Of a stretch of 64,000 bases of DNA, positions 30,040 to 43,000 are shown one piece after another. The notes under the pieces are model-generated. The model did no database searches. It was not told where the DNA came from and worked only from the letters and a program-made list of their open reading frames with translations. Location of the stretch: positions 1-64,000 of the forward strand of contig JAKSUA010000004.1 of the NCBI GenBank assembly GCA_024409235.1, given 5' to 3'. Within the stretch, counting starts at the first letter, position 1; each line of letters starts with the position of its first letter. This DNA is from Bacteroidales bacterium (GTDB lineage: Bacteria; Bacteroidota; Bacteroidia; Bacteroidales; UBA1715). The translations under genes and the position numbers were made by a program.

Positions 30040-32130
30040 TTAGTTTTGTTTATTAATTATTGTTTCTGCAATATTTGCTGGAACTTGTTCGAAGTGATCA
30101 AATTCCATAGTTGAAGTAGCACGACCTGAAGTAATTGTACGAAGATCTGTTACATAACCGAACATTTCTGCAAGAGGAACAAATGCTTTAACAACGCTTG
30201 CATTGTTTCTTGAGTCCATACCGCGGATTTGACCACGACGTTTGTTCAAGTCACCTACAACATCACCCATAGATTCTTCTGGAGTAACAACTTCTACTTT
30301 CATGATAGGTTCCAAAATCTTTGGAGCAGCTTTCTTACAAGCTTCTTTGTAACCCATCTTAGCACAAAGTTCGAATGACAATGCATCAGAGTCAACAGGG
30401 TGGAAAGAACCATCCATAACTTGAACCTTCATTGATTCAACTGGATAACCTGCTAACACACCATTTTCCATTGCAGCTTTGAAACCTTTTTCAATTGCTG
30501 GGATGAATTCCTTAGGAATGTTACCACCTTTAACATAGTCTTCGAATTGCAAACCTTCTTTACCTTCATCAGCTGGACCGATTTTGAATGCGATATCAGC
30601 AAACTTACCACGACCACCAGATTGTTTTTTGAAAACTTCTCTGTGTTCTACTTCAACTGTGATAGATTCTTTGTAATTTACTTGAGGAGCACCTTGGCTA
30701 CATTCTACGTGGAATTCACGTTTCAAACGGTCCATGATGATATCCAAGTGCAATTCACCCATACCGCTGATAACTGTTTGACCAGTTTCTTGGTCAGTCT
30801 TAACAGTGAATGTAGGGTCTTCTTCTGCCAATTTAGCAAGAGCGATACCCATTTTATCAACGTCAGCTTTAGTTTTTGGTTCAACAGCCAAACCGATAAC
30901 TGGATCAGGGAATGTCATTGATTCAAGTACGATTGGTGCGTTTTCATCACAAAGTGTATCACCTGTTTTAATATCCTTGAAACCTACACCTGCAGCGATA
31001 TCACCACCTTCGATAAATTCGATTGGGTTTTGTTTGTTTGCGTGCATTTGGTAGATACGAGAGATACGTTCTTTAGCACCACTTCTTGTATTGTATACAT
31101 AAGAACCGGCATCCAAGTGACCTGAATATACACGGAAGTAGCACAAACGACCTACGAATGGGTCAGTCGCAATCTTAAATGCCAAAGCACAGAAAGGATC
31201 TTCTACACCTGGTTTACGACGAACTTCTTCATCAGTGTTAGGGTTTGTACCTACGATATATTCTTTATCAAGTGGGCTAGGAAGTAATTCCATTACATAG
31301 TTCAACATTTCTTGAACACCTTTGTTCTTGAAAGAAGAACCACACAACATAGGGATTACTTTGTTAGCGATACAAGCTTTACGAAGAGCTGCAAGAATTT
31401 CTGCTTCTGTAATAGAATCTGGATCTTCGAAGAATTTTTCCATCAAAGTATCATCAAATTCAGATACAGATTCAAGAAGTTTTTCTCTCCATTCTGCAAC
31501 TTCATCTTTCATATCGTCTGGAATTGGAACTTCAGTATAAGTCATACCTTGGTCAGCTTCATTCCAAACCATACCGATACCTTTTACCAAGTCAACAACG
31601 CCTTTGAAGCTATCTTCAGCACCGATAGGCAATTGTAGAGGAACTGCGTTACCCCCAAGCATTTCACGAACTTGTTTGCACACGTTCAAGAAATCAGCAC
31701 CTTGACGGTCCATTTTGTTTACGAAACCTAGACGAGTTACATTGTATCCGTCAGCAAGACGCCAGTTTGTTTCTGATTGAGGTTCAACACCATCAACAGC
31801 AGAGAACAAGAATACAAGACCATCAAGGATACGTAAAGAACGGTTTACTTCAGCAGTGAAGTCAACGTGTCCCGGAGTATCGATAATATTAATTTTATAT
31901 TGGTTTCCTTTATATTTCCAGAAACATGTAGTAGCGGCTGAACAGATAGTGATACCACGTTCTTGTTCTTGAGCCATCCAGTCCATTGTTGCAGCACCAT
32001 CGTGTACTTCACCAATTTTGTGGTTTACACCAGTATAGTAAAGGATACGTTCTGTAGTGGTAGTTTTACCTGCATCGATGTGAGCAGCGATACCAATGTT
32101 TCTTGTATAATGTAAATCAAGTTTTGCCAT
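30040..32130 (-). CDS. fusA: Elongation factor G
   Basis: 696 residues. GTPase driving translocation of tRNA and mRNA. The P-loop is AHIDAGKTT (~16-24), switch [10 protein letters not shown], and NKMD gives guanine specificity; domains II-V follow with [15 protein letters not shown] near domain IV/V. It lies 12 bases after rpsG in the classical str order; tuf, often next in other phyla, is not here. Confidence 0.98.
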   Translation of the reverse strand: MAKLDLHYTRNIGIAAHIDAGKTTTTERILYYTGVNHKIGEVHDGAATMDWMAQEQERGITICSAATTCFWKYKGNQYKINIIDTPGHVDFTAEVNRSLRILDGLVFLFSAVDGVEPQSETNWRLADGYNVTRLGFVNKMDRQGADFLNVCKQVREMLGGNAVPLQLPIGAEDSFKGVVDLVKGIGMVWNEADQGMTYTEVPIPDDMKDEVAEWREKLLESVSEFDDTLMEKFFEDPDSITEAEILAALRKACIANKVIPMLCGSSFKNKGVQEMLNYVMELLPSPLDKEYIVGTNPNTDEEVRRKPGVEDPFCALAFKIATDPFVGRLCYFRVYSGHLDAGSYVYNTRSGAKERISRIYQMHANKQNPIEFIEGGDIAAGVGFKDIKTGDTLCDENAPIVLESMTFPDPVIGLAVEPKTKADVDKMGIALAKLAEEDPTFTVKTDQETGQTVISGMGELHLDIIMDRLKREFHVECSQGAPQVNYKESITVEVEHREVFKKQSGGRGKFADIAFKIGPADEGKEGLQFEDYVKGGNIPKEFIPAIEKGFKAAMENGVLAGYPVESMKVQVMDGSFHPVDSDALSFELCAKMGYKEACKKAAPKILEPIMKVEVVTPEESMGDVVGDLNKRRGQIRGMDSRNNASVVKAFVPLAEMFGYVTDLRTITSGRATSTMEFDHFEQVPANIAETIINKQN

Positions 32131-32142
32131 CTTTCGCTAATA

Positions 32143-32619
32143 TTAAAATCTAAAGTGAGAGAATGCTTTGTTTGCTTCAGCCATTCTGTGAGTTTCATCT
32201 TTCTTTTTGAAAGCTCCACCTTCTTCGTTGAAGGCAGCCAAAATTTCAGCAGCTAATTTATCTTTCATTGAATGACCTGCTCTTTTGCGTGCATACAAAA
32301 TCAAGTTCTTCATTCCGATAGATTCGCGACGAGCTGGGCGGATTTCAGATGGAATCTGGAATGTAGCACCACCAACACGACGGCTCTTTACCTCAACCAA
32401 TGGAGTAACATTGTCTAAGGCTTTTTTCCATACGTCTAATGCAGACATATCAGAAGTTTGTTTCTTTTCTTCAACGATATCTAACGTATCATAAAAAATT
32501 TCATATGCGATGCTTTTTTTACCATCAATCATAAGATTATTTACGAACTTCGTTACTGCCACATCCCCAAACTTAGGATCTGGAAGAATTACTCGTTTTT
32601 TTGGTTTACTCTTTCTCAT
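32143..32619 (-). CDS. rpsG: 30S ribosomal protein S7
   Basis: 158 residues. Primary 16S binder that starts assembly of the 30S head. Canonical stretches: [37 protein letters not shown] and the C-terminal [13 protein letters not shown]. It is 19 bases after rpsL. Confidence 0.98.
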   Translation of the reverse strand: MRKSKPKKRVILPDPKFGDVAVTKFVNNLMIDGKKSIAYEIFYDTLDIVEEKKQTSDMSALDVWKKALDNVTPLVEVKSRRVGGATFQIPSEIRPARRESIGMKNLILYARKRAGHSMKDKLAAEILAAFNEEGGAFKKKDETHRMAEANKAFSHFRF

Positions 32620-32638
32620 TGAAAATGCTTATTAAATA

Positions 32639-33022
32639 TTATTTCTTTGTTTCTTTTGGACGTTTTGCTCCATATTTAGAGCGAGACTGCAATCTTCCTT
32701 CAACACCTGAAGAATCTAATGCACCTCTAACTAAGTGATAACGAACACCTGGTAAATCTTTAACACGACCACCACGCACTAAAACGATAGAGTGTTCTTG
32801 AAGTTTGTGACCTTCTCCTGGAATGTAAGCGTTCACCTCTTTTCCGTTTGTTAAACGAACACGGGCAACCTTACGCATTGCAGAATTAGGTTTCTTTGGT
32901 GTAGTTGTGTAAACACGAACACATACACCTCTTTTTTGTGGGCAAGAGTCCAAAGCTGGGGATTTACTTTTATCCTCAATATCTACTCTACCCTTTCTTA
33001 CTAACTGCTGAATTGTAGGCAT
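32639..33022 (-). CDS. rpsL: 30S ribosomal protein S12
   Basis: 127 residues. Decoding-centre protein and first gene of the supercluster. The streptomycin region reads [18 protein letters not shown] with wild-type lysines, and [12 protein letters not shown] holds the Asp that is methylthiolated in E. coli. The leader from the predicted start site is about 50 bases and A/T-rich without a Shine-Dalgarno. Confidence 0.98.
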   Translation of the reverse strand: MPTIQQLVRKGRVDIEDKSKSPALDSCPQKRGVCVRVYTTTPKKPNSAMRKVARVRLTNGKEVNAYIPGEGHKLQEHSIVLVRGGRVKDLPGVRYHLVRGALDSSGVEGRLQSRSKYGAKRPKETKK

Positions 33023-33077
33023 ATTATTGTATTTGTTTGTTAATTATTAGATATACTTTTCCCATTAAATCGGGATG

Positions 33078-33106
33078 CAAAAGTAGTTATTTTTTTGAAT
33101 TACAAC
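33078..33106 (-). promoter_or_regulatory. Promoter of the str-S10-spc-alpha supercluster
   Basis: Minus-strand TACTTTTG (33078-33085) matches the TAnnTTTG -7 box exactly and is followed by a C, as is common. A GTTG at 33103-33106 lies 17 bases upstream, a loose -33. It is placed 56 bases before the rpsL ATG and is the only good promoter I see for the 31 genes that follow. Confidence 0.65.
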
Positions 33107-33162
33107 ACCAAAAGCATGTTTTTTTTTGAAATAATATTCTCATGCTCAAAAATTTCCCTTTT

Positions 33163-34032
33163 TTATAAATCCTTCTCTGAAATTCCGAAAGTTGTTTTTG
33201 TCATATCTCCGGTTTGAATACCAAGATTCAACCACTTCATACGTTGTTTTGAAGTCCCATGTGTAAAACTTTCAGGTTGACTGTACCCCTGAGCTTTTTC
33301 CTGAAGATAATTGTCACCGATTTTCTCAGCACAGTCTATTGCCTCCTCAATATCTCCAGCTTCTAACGAGTTGTAATCTTTGTTATCATAATGTGCCCAA
33401 ACACCTGCATAATAATCAGCAAGCAATTCCAAACGTACACTTATTTTATTCGCTTCTTTTTTATCTACTTTATTCATTTGCGAATGAGCTTCTCCGAGTA
33501 TTCCAAGTAAATTTTCAACATGATGTCCAACTTCGTGAGCAATAACATATGCATAAGAAAAATCACCATCTGCACCAATTTGGCTTTTCATTTGAGAAAA
33601 GAAAGATAAATCAATATAAAGTTTCTGATCTCCTGAGCAATAAAACGGGCCAACCGATGAACTTGCATTTCCGCATGCACTTGAAACCGAACCTGTATAT
33701 AGCACCAATGTAGGAGGAACATATTTTTTCCCCATTGATTTAAATACTTTTGTCCACACATCTTCCGTACCAGCTAAAATTTGTCGAGAAAACTTTGCCA
33801 ACTCCTCCTCTTCCGCAGTAAACTCCCTTACACCAGACTGCGTTGTCTGTGCAATATCCAAACCTCCACTTTGAACTACATTAGTAAATACATCCGACAA
33901 GTCTCCTCCAGACAAGAAAGTCATTACTGCAATTAAAATCACGCCACCAATACCTAATCCCGTTTTAGTTCCTCCGGATAATCCACGGCGATCTTCTACA
34001 TTACTACTTTCGCGTCTTCCATTTAATTTCAT
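33163..34032 (-). CDS. YpfJ-type putative neutral zinc metallopeptidase
   Basis: 289 residues. A Lys/Arg-rich N-terminus with SRRG-like stretches precedes one transmembrane helix (~25-45, TGLGIGGVILIAVMTFLSGG) and a soluble domain. The zinc motif is HEVGHH within AYVIAHEVGHHVENL (~165), followed ~40 residues later by RLELLADYYAGVW, which should supply the third ligand. This matches the YpfJ/KPN_02809 family of uncharacterised membrane-anchored metalloproteases, full length. It starts 23 bases after the stop of the giant repeat gene with no visible terminator between them, so the two may share a transcript. Confidence 0.92.
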   Translation of the reverse strand: MKLNGRRESSNVEDRRGLSGGTKTGLGIGGVILIAVMTFLSGGDLSDVFTNVVQSGGLDIAQTTQSGVREFTAEEEELAKFSRQILAGTEDVWTKVFKSMGKKYVPPTLVLYTGSVSSACGNASSSVGPFYCSGDQKLYIDLSFFSQMKSQIGADGDFSYAYVIAHEVGHHVENLLGILGEAHSQMNKVDKKEANKISVRLELLADYYAGVWAHYDNKDYNSLEAGDIEEAIDCAEKIGDNYLQEKAQGYSQPESFTHGTSKQRMKWLNLGIQTGDMTKTTFGISEKDL

Positions 34033-34055
34033 ATCTATAACTTATTAAAGTTTTA

Positions 34056-37000
34056 CTATCTTACTAATACTTTTCTGACATTAACATTTCCTTCTGGATC
34101 TTTTACTTTTACCACATATACACCTTTTACATGCATATAGTATTCAATTGTAACGAAAGGACATTTAGCTGTATGATGAGTAACCTCACCAATTGGATTT
34201 ATTATATAAATGTCATACTCAGATACATTTTTCAGTACAATGTAATTTGGTTTTGTGTAGATTAGCAGATTTGTGTCTTCAATTTTTCTAAACTCTGCTT
34301 CATATGCAACATCTTTTGTAATTATAATATTACGGACTAATGAAGTGTCACCATCGCTCCACTGAACAAATTCATATCCTTCAGCAACTTCCACAGAGAT
34401 TTGTGCAACGTCTAGATATTTGTAAGAACCACCACCTTTTACAACTCCTCCGTTTTCATCATTTAACGACAAGTTCACCTCATATAAAGCAGGTGCAAAA
34501 TTTGCAATAATAAGAGTATCACTCGTTAAAACTATAGATTGAGTTTCTTCTGTTACACCATTTGACCAACTTACTAAACGATAGCCATAATTTGGGTCTG
34601 CTACCAATTCAACTTCAGACAAGAAGCTGTACTTTCCGCCGCCACGTACAGAACCATAATATGAATCATTTACAGACAATGTTACTTCGTATTCTAATGG
34701 TCTAAACGTTGCAACTAAACTAGCAGCGCCTTTTACCTTATAGGTACGAACTGTATCAGTATTTCCATCACTCCAAGAATCAAACAGATAACCATCTGCA
34801 GGAAGTGCTTTAATTTCTATTTCACTTCCAAATTCAAAAGAGCCACCGCCTGTTACACTTCCCATATTATCATCGTTACTATACAATGCGACCTCGAAAA
34901 CAGATGGCTTAAAAATCGCAGTGAATATTGTATCCGAAGTAACAACAATACGTCTTACTAAATCCATATTGTTATCGCTCCAACCTACAAATTCATAACC
35001 ATAATTAGGAACAGCCTCAATTAATGTATCCACTTTTGCATCATACATTCCAGCTCCCTTCACTGTTCCATATGAATCGTCATTTACAGAAAGCTCTACG
35101 ACGTACTGAACTGTTTTAAATATTGCTACAAAACTAGTATCACACTTAACCATAAACTTACGCATTTTGTTCGTATTTCCATCTTCCCATTTTACGAACT
35201 CAAATCCATCGTATGCTTTTGCCTCAAGTTCAACCATCACATTATAAGAATAACTACCAACTCCTTTTACTGTTCCCATCAAAACATCGTTAGGAACTGC
35301 AGAGACTTGATATTCTTGTGGGCGGAAATATGCTACATCCTGTACTTCACCTTTAATTATATATTTACGAACAGGTTCTTTAGAACCATCTGCCCAATGG
35401 TCAAAAATATATCCGTCGTTAGCAATAGCTTCTACCGTTACTTCTGTATTATAGTCATACAAATCATATACACCATTTACATAACCATAATTGTCATCAT
35501 TAACTGTTATAAGCAAATTGTATCTATTTGGCTGGAATATAGCTTTATATTCAGCATTTCCACCTACATTTACTGAACGAGGATTTTCGGTATTTTGGTC
35601 ATCCCAACTCACAAATTCATAACCCATATTTGCTGTAGCCTTCAATGTGGCAATAGCACCATAAGCATACACACCAGAACCTTCCACAGTACCATACAAA
35701 GAATTATTAGATTCCACAGCAATTGTATATGAGCCAGCATAAGCTTCGTATTGCGCAATATAAACAGTGTTTCCTGTTACAGCAACAATATCACTGTTCC
35801 ATCCTTTAAATTCATAAGTATATGTTTCATCAGCCTGTTTTTCCGGAGTTTCACCTTTATATATTGGAATCTCGCCATAGCCTACTTTAGATAGCTGAAG
35901 CACGACTCCATTTTCGTTCTTAAATGTTACATCATATACATTTGTTTTCTGCAAATATGTAGCAACATATATGTTATTTCCGGTTACAGCTTCAACATCA
36001 GGTTGCCAACCAGAGAACTCATAACTATATCGTACGGAACCTTCTTTTTCTGGAATTTTTTCTGTAAATTCTGGAACAACACCATAATCATAATATCCAG
36101 ATAGCAGTACCGTTGCTTCGTCCTCCGCAACAAACGTTATCAAATAGGATTTTGTTATTGCCTTATACGTTGCAACATAAGATGCTTCATCTACAACTTC
36201 TGTAATTTCAGGATTCCATCCGTTGAACATATACGTATATTGTTCACTTTCTGTTTTTTCAGGAACCGGGCAGAATGGAGTTGCACCTTTTGCAAATTCA
36301 AAATCCTGAATTATACTAATACCATCTTCTTCGTAGAAAGTTATTTTATACTTCTGTGTTTCCATTGTATAAGTTGCCGTATAAACCACATCGGAAACAA
36401 CCGCTACTAAAGTTTCTCCACTTTCATCTTCCCATCGTTTAAATGAATATACACCTTCATTATCACCAGGTTTAGTAGGAATTATTTCACAAGAAGGATA
36501 AGCTCCATACACAACTTCTGAAGATTGAATAACCGTACCATCAGAATTTTTGAAAGTAACAGTATAAGTATTTTTCTCCTTTTTATACAATGCTATATAC
36601 GTAGCATCTGATGTTACAGGAACAACTGTTTTATACCATTCATCAAACATATAACTATATTCTGCATCGGCTGGTTTTGTTGGAATTGCACCTGTATATT
36701 CAGGCAAAACACCATAAGGGAATTCCGAAACCTGTAATTTAGTGCTGTCATAATTAATATAGGTTATTGTATATGTATTTAGAACAGACGAATATGTAGC
36801 CTTATACGTAGCATTTTGATTCACTGGAGTTATTTTCGGACTCCACGCATCAAACATATATGTATATTTCGCATCGGCAATTTTTGAAGGCTCGATGCAA
36901 CTTGGAAGTTCACCATACGCTACTTCCGATACAGCAATAGGAGAATAATCGTCATCAACAAAGGTTATTTTGTACTTATTTACTGTTGCTTTATATACTG

Positions 37001-40000
37001 CCACATATTCAACATCCTCCACTACTTCAACAACATTTTTATCCCATCCCTTAAACGTGTATGAGTATTGATCTGTAGCAGCTTTTTCCACAGTTGGAAC
37101 AACAGGCATTTCTCCATAATTATATGTATTTTCTGACAATACAGTTATTCCGTCATCATCAATAAATTTAACCGTATATGTCACAGGAACTTCTTTATAA
37201 TATGTAGCAACATAAGTAGCATCGGAAGTAACCTGAGATACTTCAGGAGACCATTCTTTAAAGACATACGAATACTGAACATCTCCAGCTTTTGACGGAG
37301 TTGGGCAAGAAGGAGTTGCTCCATAAGGGAATTCTTCACTTAAAATAATAAAACCATTATCGTTTTTAAATGTTATAAGGAACTTCCTTGTTTCGTCAGA
37401 ATACGTTGCTATGTAAACAACATCACCAGTAACTTCCACTAGTTTTTTGTCCCAACCATAAAATGAATATTTGTTTTCCGCATCATCTTGTTTTTGTGGC
37501 GTACTACCTTCATACGATGGTATTTCCCCGTATGATACTAGAGAGGATTGTAAAACAGAACCATCCTCATTTTTAAATATAACAGAATATTTATTTACAG
37601 ATTCTTCATACAAAGCACTATAGTTTGCATTTCCTGTAACCTGTACAATAGTTTTATTCCAACCTTTAAACAAATATGAATATTGCTCATTTCCTGCTTT
37701 TGTAGGAATTACTCCTTCATATGATGGTATTTCACCATAAACATATTTTGAAGACTGAAGAATTTCTCCTTCACTTTCGAATACTACAGTATAGGATTTT
37801 GGAACAGATGTATATGTTGCCCTATATATCGCATCTTCTGTAACACTTACAATTTCAGGCTTCCATCCAGCAAAAACAAAACTATATTGTGTTGTTGCTG
37901 ATTTTAATGGTTCCTGGCATTTTGGCATTTCACCGTAATCATAAGCTACAGACGATAACAATGTGTTGTTTTCATCAAGAAACATAATCTTATATTGGTT
38001 CTTTTCGGAAGAATATGTTGCTGTGTAAACTGCATCTGCAACAACTGGTATTACAGTATAATCCCAACCAGCAAACGTATATGTGTATTGAGCATCTGCA
38101 GGTTTTGACGGAACTTTACAAGTTGGCAAGACCCCATATTCATATAGCTTTGAACTCCAAACGGAACCATCCTCATTTTTAAATGTTACCGTATATAAAT
38201 TCTTTGAAGAAGAATATGTTGCTGTATATTCTTTATCTCCTGTTACTACCGATATTTTTGGACTCCATGCATTGAAAGCATATGTATATTCGTCATCGGC
38301 TTCTTTTGCTGGGATTTCACAGAAAGGCATCGCTCCATATAACAACGTGTTTTTCTGAAGAACTGTTCCATCCTCATCTTTGAATACAATTGAATAAGAA
38401 TTTGTTTCGTCAATAAATTCTGCAGTATAAACAATTTCTTCTGTTACCTTTTCCACCACCGGATTCCAACCAGAGAATGTATATGTTTTTGAATCACTAC
38501 TTTCCCGAGCAGGAAGTTCCCCGTCGAAAGAAGGAACTGTTCCATATTCAACCATTGAAGACTGTAAGATTGTTCCGTCATAGTTTTTAAACGTCACATT
38601 AAATGTCTTTGCAACTGTATTATATGATGCAACATATTTTGTTGGACCATCAACCTCAACAATAGTTTTATTCCAACCAGCAAAAGTAAAATCATTGCTT
38701 TCTGAAGATTCTTTTGTTGGGATTTCCCCTACATAAACAGGAAGTTCTCCATATGCAACATCTGTTTGTTGCAAAACAGAACCATCTTCATCTTCGAACG
38801 TAACAACATATTTGTTCACTTCAGAAGAATATGTTGCCTGATATGTAATATTTTTAGAAACAACTGAAATTTCCGGATTCCATCCTGCAAACAAATATGT
38901 ATATTGAACATCCGCAGATTTTGATGGAGAATCACATGTAGGAATATCACCATAACTGTATTCTTCAGATTTTAATATCGAATAATCATCATCAACAAAT
39001 AGCACCTCATAAGTATTTTCAACACTTGAATATGTAGCGGTATAAGTTTCATTTTTTGTTACTTCAACAAGTTCCTTATCCCAACCAGCAAACGTATAAG
39101 TATTTTGTTCCGTTGCATTCTTTGAAGGAGTTACTCCTTCGTAAGATGGAACAACACCATATTCATACATGTCAGAGAATAATACAGTTGAACCATCTTC
39201 ATCAACAAATGAAATTAGATAGCTGTTGATTTTCTCTTGATATACAGCTGTATAAGTTGCTTCACCCGTTACCTTAGAAAGTTTTGGAGACCAGTCGCTA
39301 AATTCATACGTATAACGAACATCAGCAAGTCTTGACGGAGTTGCACAAGTTGGAACAGCTCCATATGCAAATTCCACACGTTGTAATTCAGAGCCGTCAT
39401 AATCTGTGAATGTAATAAAGTATTTTCGGGTATCATCCGTATATGTAGCAGTATAAGTTACGTCTTCTGTTACAGCCACGAGTTCCTTATCCCAACCAGC
39501 GAATGAATAAGAATTACCGACATCATTTGGTTTAGTTGGCATAGTACCTTCGTAAGAAGGAATCTTTCCATATTCAACCTGACTTGAAGCTAACACCGTT
39601 CCATCTTCATTTTCAAACTTAACGACATATACATTTGTTACTTGAGTATATGTTGCTTTATATGTTTCATTTTTAGTTGCAGGTAAAATGGTTTTATTCC
39701 AACCAGCAAACATATAACTATATTGTGCTGTTGCAGATTTTTGAGGTTCTTTACAAGTTGGTTTCTCGCCATAAGAAACCTCAACCGTTTTAATTAAAGA
39801 TTCGTCGTCGTCAAGGAAAGTTATATTATATTTATTTACACTTGAAGAATATGACGCCATATATGTAACATCAGCTACAACTGGTTCTACCGATGGGATC
39901 CATCCATCAAATAAATATGAATATTGGTCATCAGCAGGCTTTTCAGGAGCTTCTATTGAAGGTATAGAACCGTATTCATATTCTTTAGAAGAGATTTTAT

Positions 40001-43000
40001 TGTTGTTTTCATCAACAAATGTAACCGTGTATGAATTTATTGTCTTATCAAAAGTAGCAACATAAGTCATTGATTTTGACACTGGCATGATTTCCGAATC
40101 CCAGCCTACAAAAGTATAGGTATATTGAGCGGTAGCCTTTCTTACAGGATCTTCACATACAGGAACTTGTCCATACTCGTATTCATCAGAATTCAATATT
40201 GTTTCGCCATCAATAAATGTTATCAAATATTTATTCGTTGTTGAACGGTATGTTGCCACATATGTTGCATCTCCATCAACAGCAACAACAGAAGGATTCC
40301 AAGAATCGAAAACATAAGTTTTTTCCGCTGTAGGTGATTTAGCTGGAGTTACTAGACATACAGGAACTGTTCCATACGCATAGTCAAACTCCTGCAATAC
40401 AGTTCCATTCTGATCCTTAAATATAATTGTATAAGAATTTGCCGATTCTTTAAATTGAGCAGTAAATGTAACATCACCGACAACCTGTGTCATTGCCTTA
40501 TCCCAACCGAAGAAGGTATATGTTACCCCTGCTGTTTTCTCGCGTGTAGGAATCTCTCCTGCATAAGATGGATACTCACCATACATTACTTGAGACAACT
40601 GAAGAATTGTACCGTCATAATTTTTAAATGTAACCACATATTCATTTGTTATTGCTGAATACATTGCAGTATATGTTACATCCGAAACAACTCTCATCAA
40701 ATCTTTGTTCCAACCAGAGAATTCATATGTATATTGAGCAGTAGATTTCTTTTGAGGTTTAACTCCATTAAATGAAGGATAATTTCCATACTCAACTTCT
40801 GTTTCCTGTAAAACAGTTCCATTTTCATCACAGAACTTAACTGTGTATGAATTCAATTGTTTTGAATAAGTTGCCCTGTATGTGGTAGCCTCAGTTACAG
40901 CTGACACTTCAGGAGACCAACTTTCAAACGCATAAGTATATTGTGCATCAGCAGCTTTTTCTGGATTTGAACATGTTGGTATTTCTCCATACGCAAAATC
41001 TTTTCTTAAGATTATATTATTTTCATCATCGATAAATACAATTGTATAATTGTTTAACGTTTCATTATATGTTGCACTGTATGTAACATCACCTGTTACA
41101 GCTGTAAGCTTCTCATTCCAACCATTGAAAGAATATGAATATTGAGCAGTTGAAGCTTTCGTTGGCGTTTTACCAGTATATCCCGGTATTTTTCCATATT
41201 CATATTGTTTCTTTTCTAAGATAGTTTCTCCATCCTCATCTACAAATGTAACCCAATACGTTTTTGTTATTTCACTATACTCTGCGGTATAAACAGCAGC
41301 ACCAGTTACAGCATAAATTTCAGGAACCCAATTTTCAAAAACATAAGAATATCTTTCATTACCAAGTCTTTCAGGAATAGGACATGTAGGTACTGCGCCA
41401 TATACAAAAGACTCTTCCTGAATTATAGAGCCATCATAATCTTTAAATGTAATAACATAAGAATTGGTAGCATCAATAAAAGTTGCAACATAAACAGCTT
41501 CCTCTATTACAGATACAACAGGCTTATTCCATCCTGCAAAAGAATATGTTTTAGCTCCATCTGATGGCTTTGAAGGAATAGCACCATCATAAGAAGGAAT
41601 TATTCCATACTCAATTTCTAAAGACTGAAGAATTGTTCCATCATAATTCTTAAATGTTACCAAATATTTATTTGTAGTTGCAGAGTAAGTTGCAACATAA
41701 ACAGCCTCTCCATCAACTGGCAGAATAGTTTTATTCCAACCCTCAAAAGCATAAGAAGTTTGAGGCGTATTTGTTTTTGAAGGAATTTCACCTGAATACA
41801 CAGGAACTTCACCATAAGCTACATCAGATTTCTGCAAGATGGTTCCATCTTCATCTTTAAACAATATTGTATATTTTTTCAAAGTTGAAGTATATGTTGC
41901 CATGTATGTTGCAGCAGAAGCAACTTCCTCTATCTCAGGATTCCATCCACTAAAAGTATATGTATATTGATTTGTTGAAGCTTTTGTTGGACTTGTACAG
42001 TTTGGCAATTTTCCATATTCATAAGATTGAACTTTTAACTTTGTATTGTCATCATCAACAAAAGTTACAACATACGAATTTACCGTTTTTGAATATGTAG
42101 CCTGATACACAACATCGCATGTTACAGCAACAACCGTATTGTTCCAACCAGCGAATGTATATGAATATTGTTCTGTTGAAGGTTTTGTTGGAATAGATAC
42201 TATCGGCATTACTCCATATTCATAATCATCGGAAGAAAGTAGCGTTTCTCCGTCTTCATCAACAAATTTCACATTGTATTTATTTTTCGTTGTTGAATAT
42301 TGCGCAACATACGATTGTGGTCCCTCAACTTTTTCTAGAGCTGGATTCCATGTATTAAAAGAATATGAATATTGTGCATCAGCTTCTTTTGTTGGTTTAG
42401 GACAAGTAGGTATTGCACCATACGCAAATTCTGATTTTTGGATAATAGTTTTTCCATCCTCGTCATAGAATGTAATCATATATTTTAACTGTACATCCGT
42501 AAATGTTGCAGTATAGACAGCATCTTCCGTTACTATTACCGGTTCAACATCCCAACCCAAGAAAGAGTATTCTATTCCTCCATCAGAAGGTTTGGTTGGA
42601 ACTTCCTTGTTGAAACTTGGTAAAACCCCATAGGCTACCTGAGAAGATTGAAGAATAGTTCCGTCATAATTTTTAAATACAATTGTATAAGTATTTATTT
42701 TCTCTGCAAAAACTGCAGTATAAATCATATCACCTTTCACAGGATTCAACGTTTTATCCCAACCTGTAAAGTCATAAGAGAACTGAGCAGTTGATGCCTT
42801 TTCTGGAGTCATACCTGTATATGCTGGAATCTTGCCATATTCAACTGTAGATTTCTGCAATTCTGTTCCATCGTAATTCCTAAAGGTAATAGTATAACTT
42901 ACAGCAGATGATTTATAAGTTGCTGTATATGTCTCCGCACCTTTTACTTCTGATATAGAAGGATTCCAGCCAGCAAATACATATGTGTTTTCATAATCAC

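Noticed and set aside
33023..33162. Riboswitch or ribosomal-protein autoregulatory leader before rpsL
   Set aside because: Only ~50 A/T-rich leader bases with a three-pair CCC/GGG match; no stable fold or known binding motif is apparent.
33107..33162. Terminator behind the YpfJ-like gene
   Set aside because: An AGCATG/CATGCT pair exists but with a loop above 20 bases and no tight T tract at the right side; too weak to call.
35307..35576. Open frames on the plus strand across the giant gene and the RCC1/Ig gene
   Set aside because: They lie antisense to long, clearly coding frames and show no recognisable protein; they are by-products of the repeat codon pattern.
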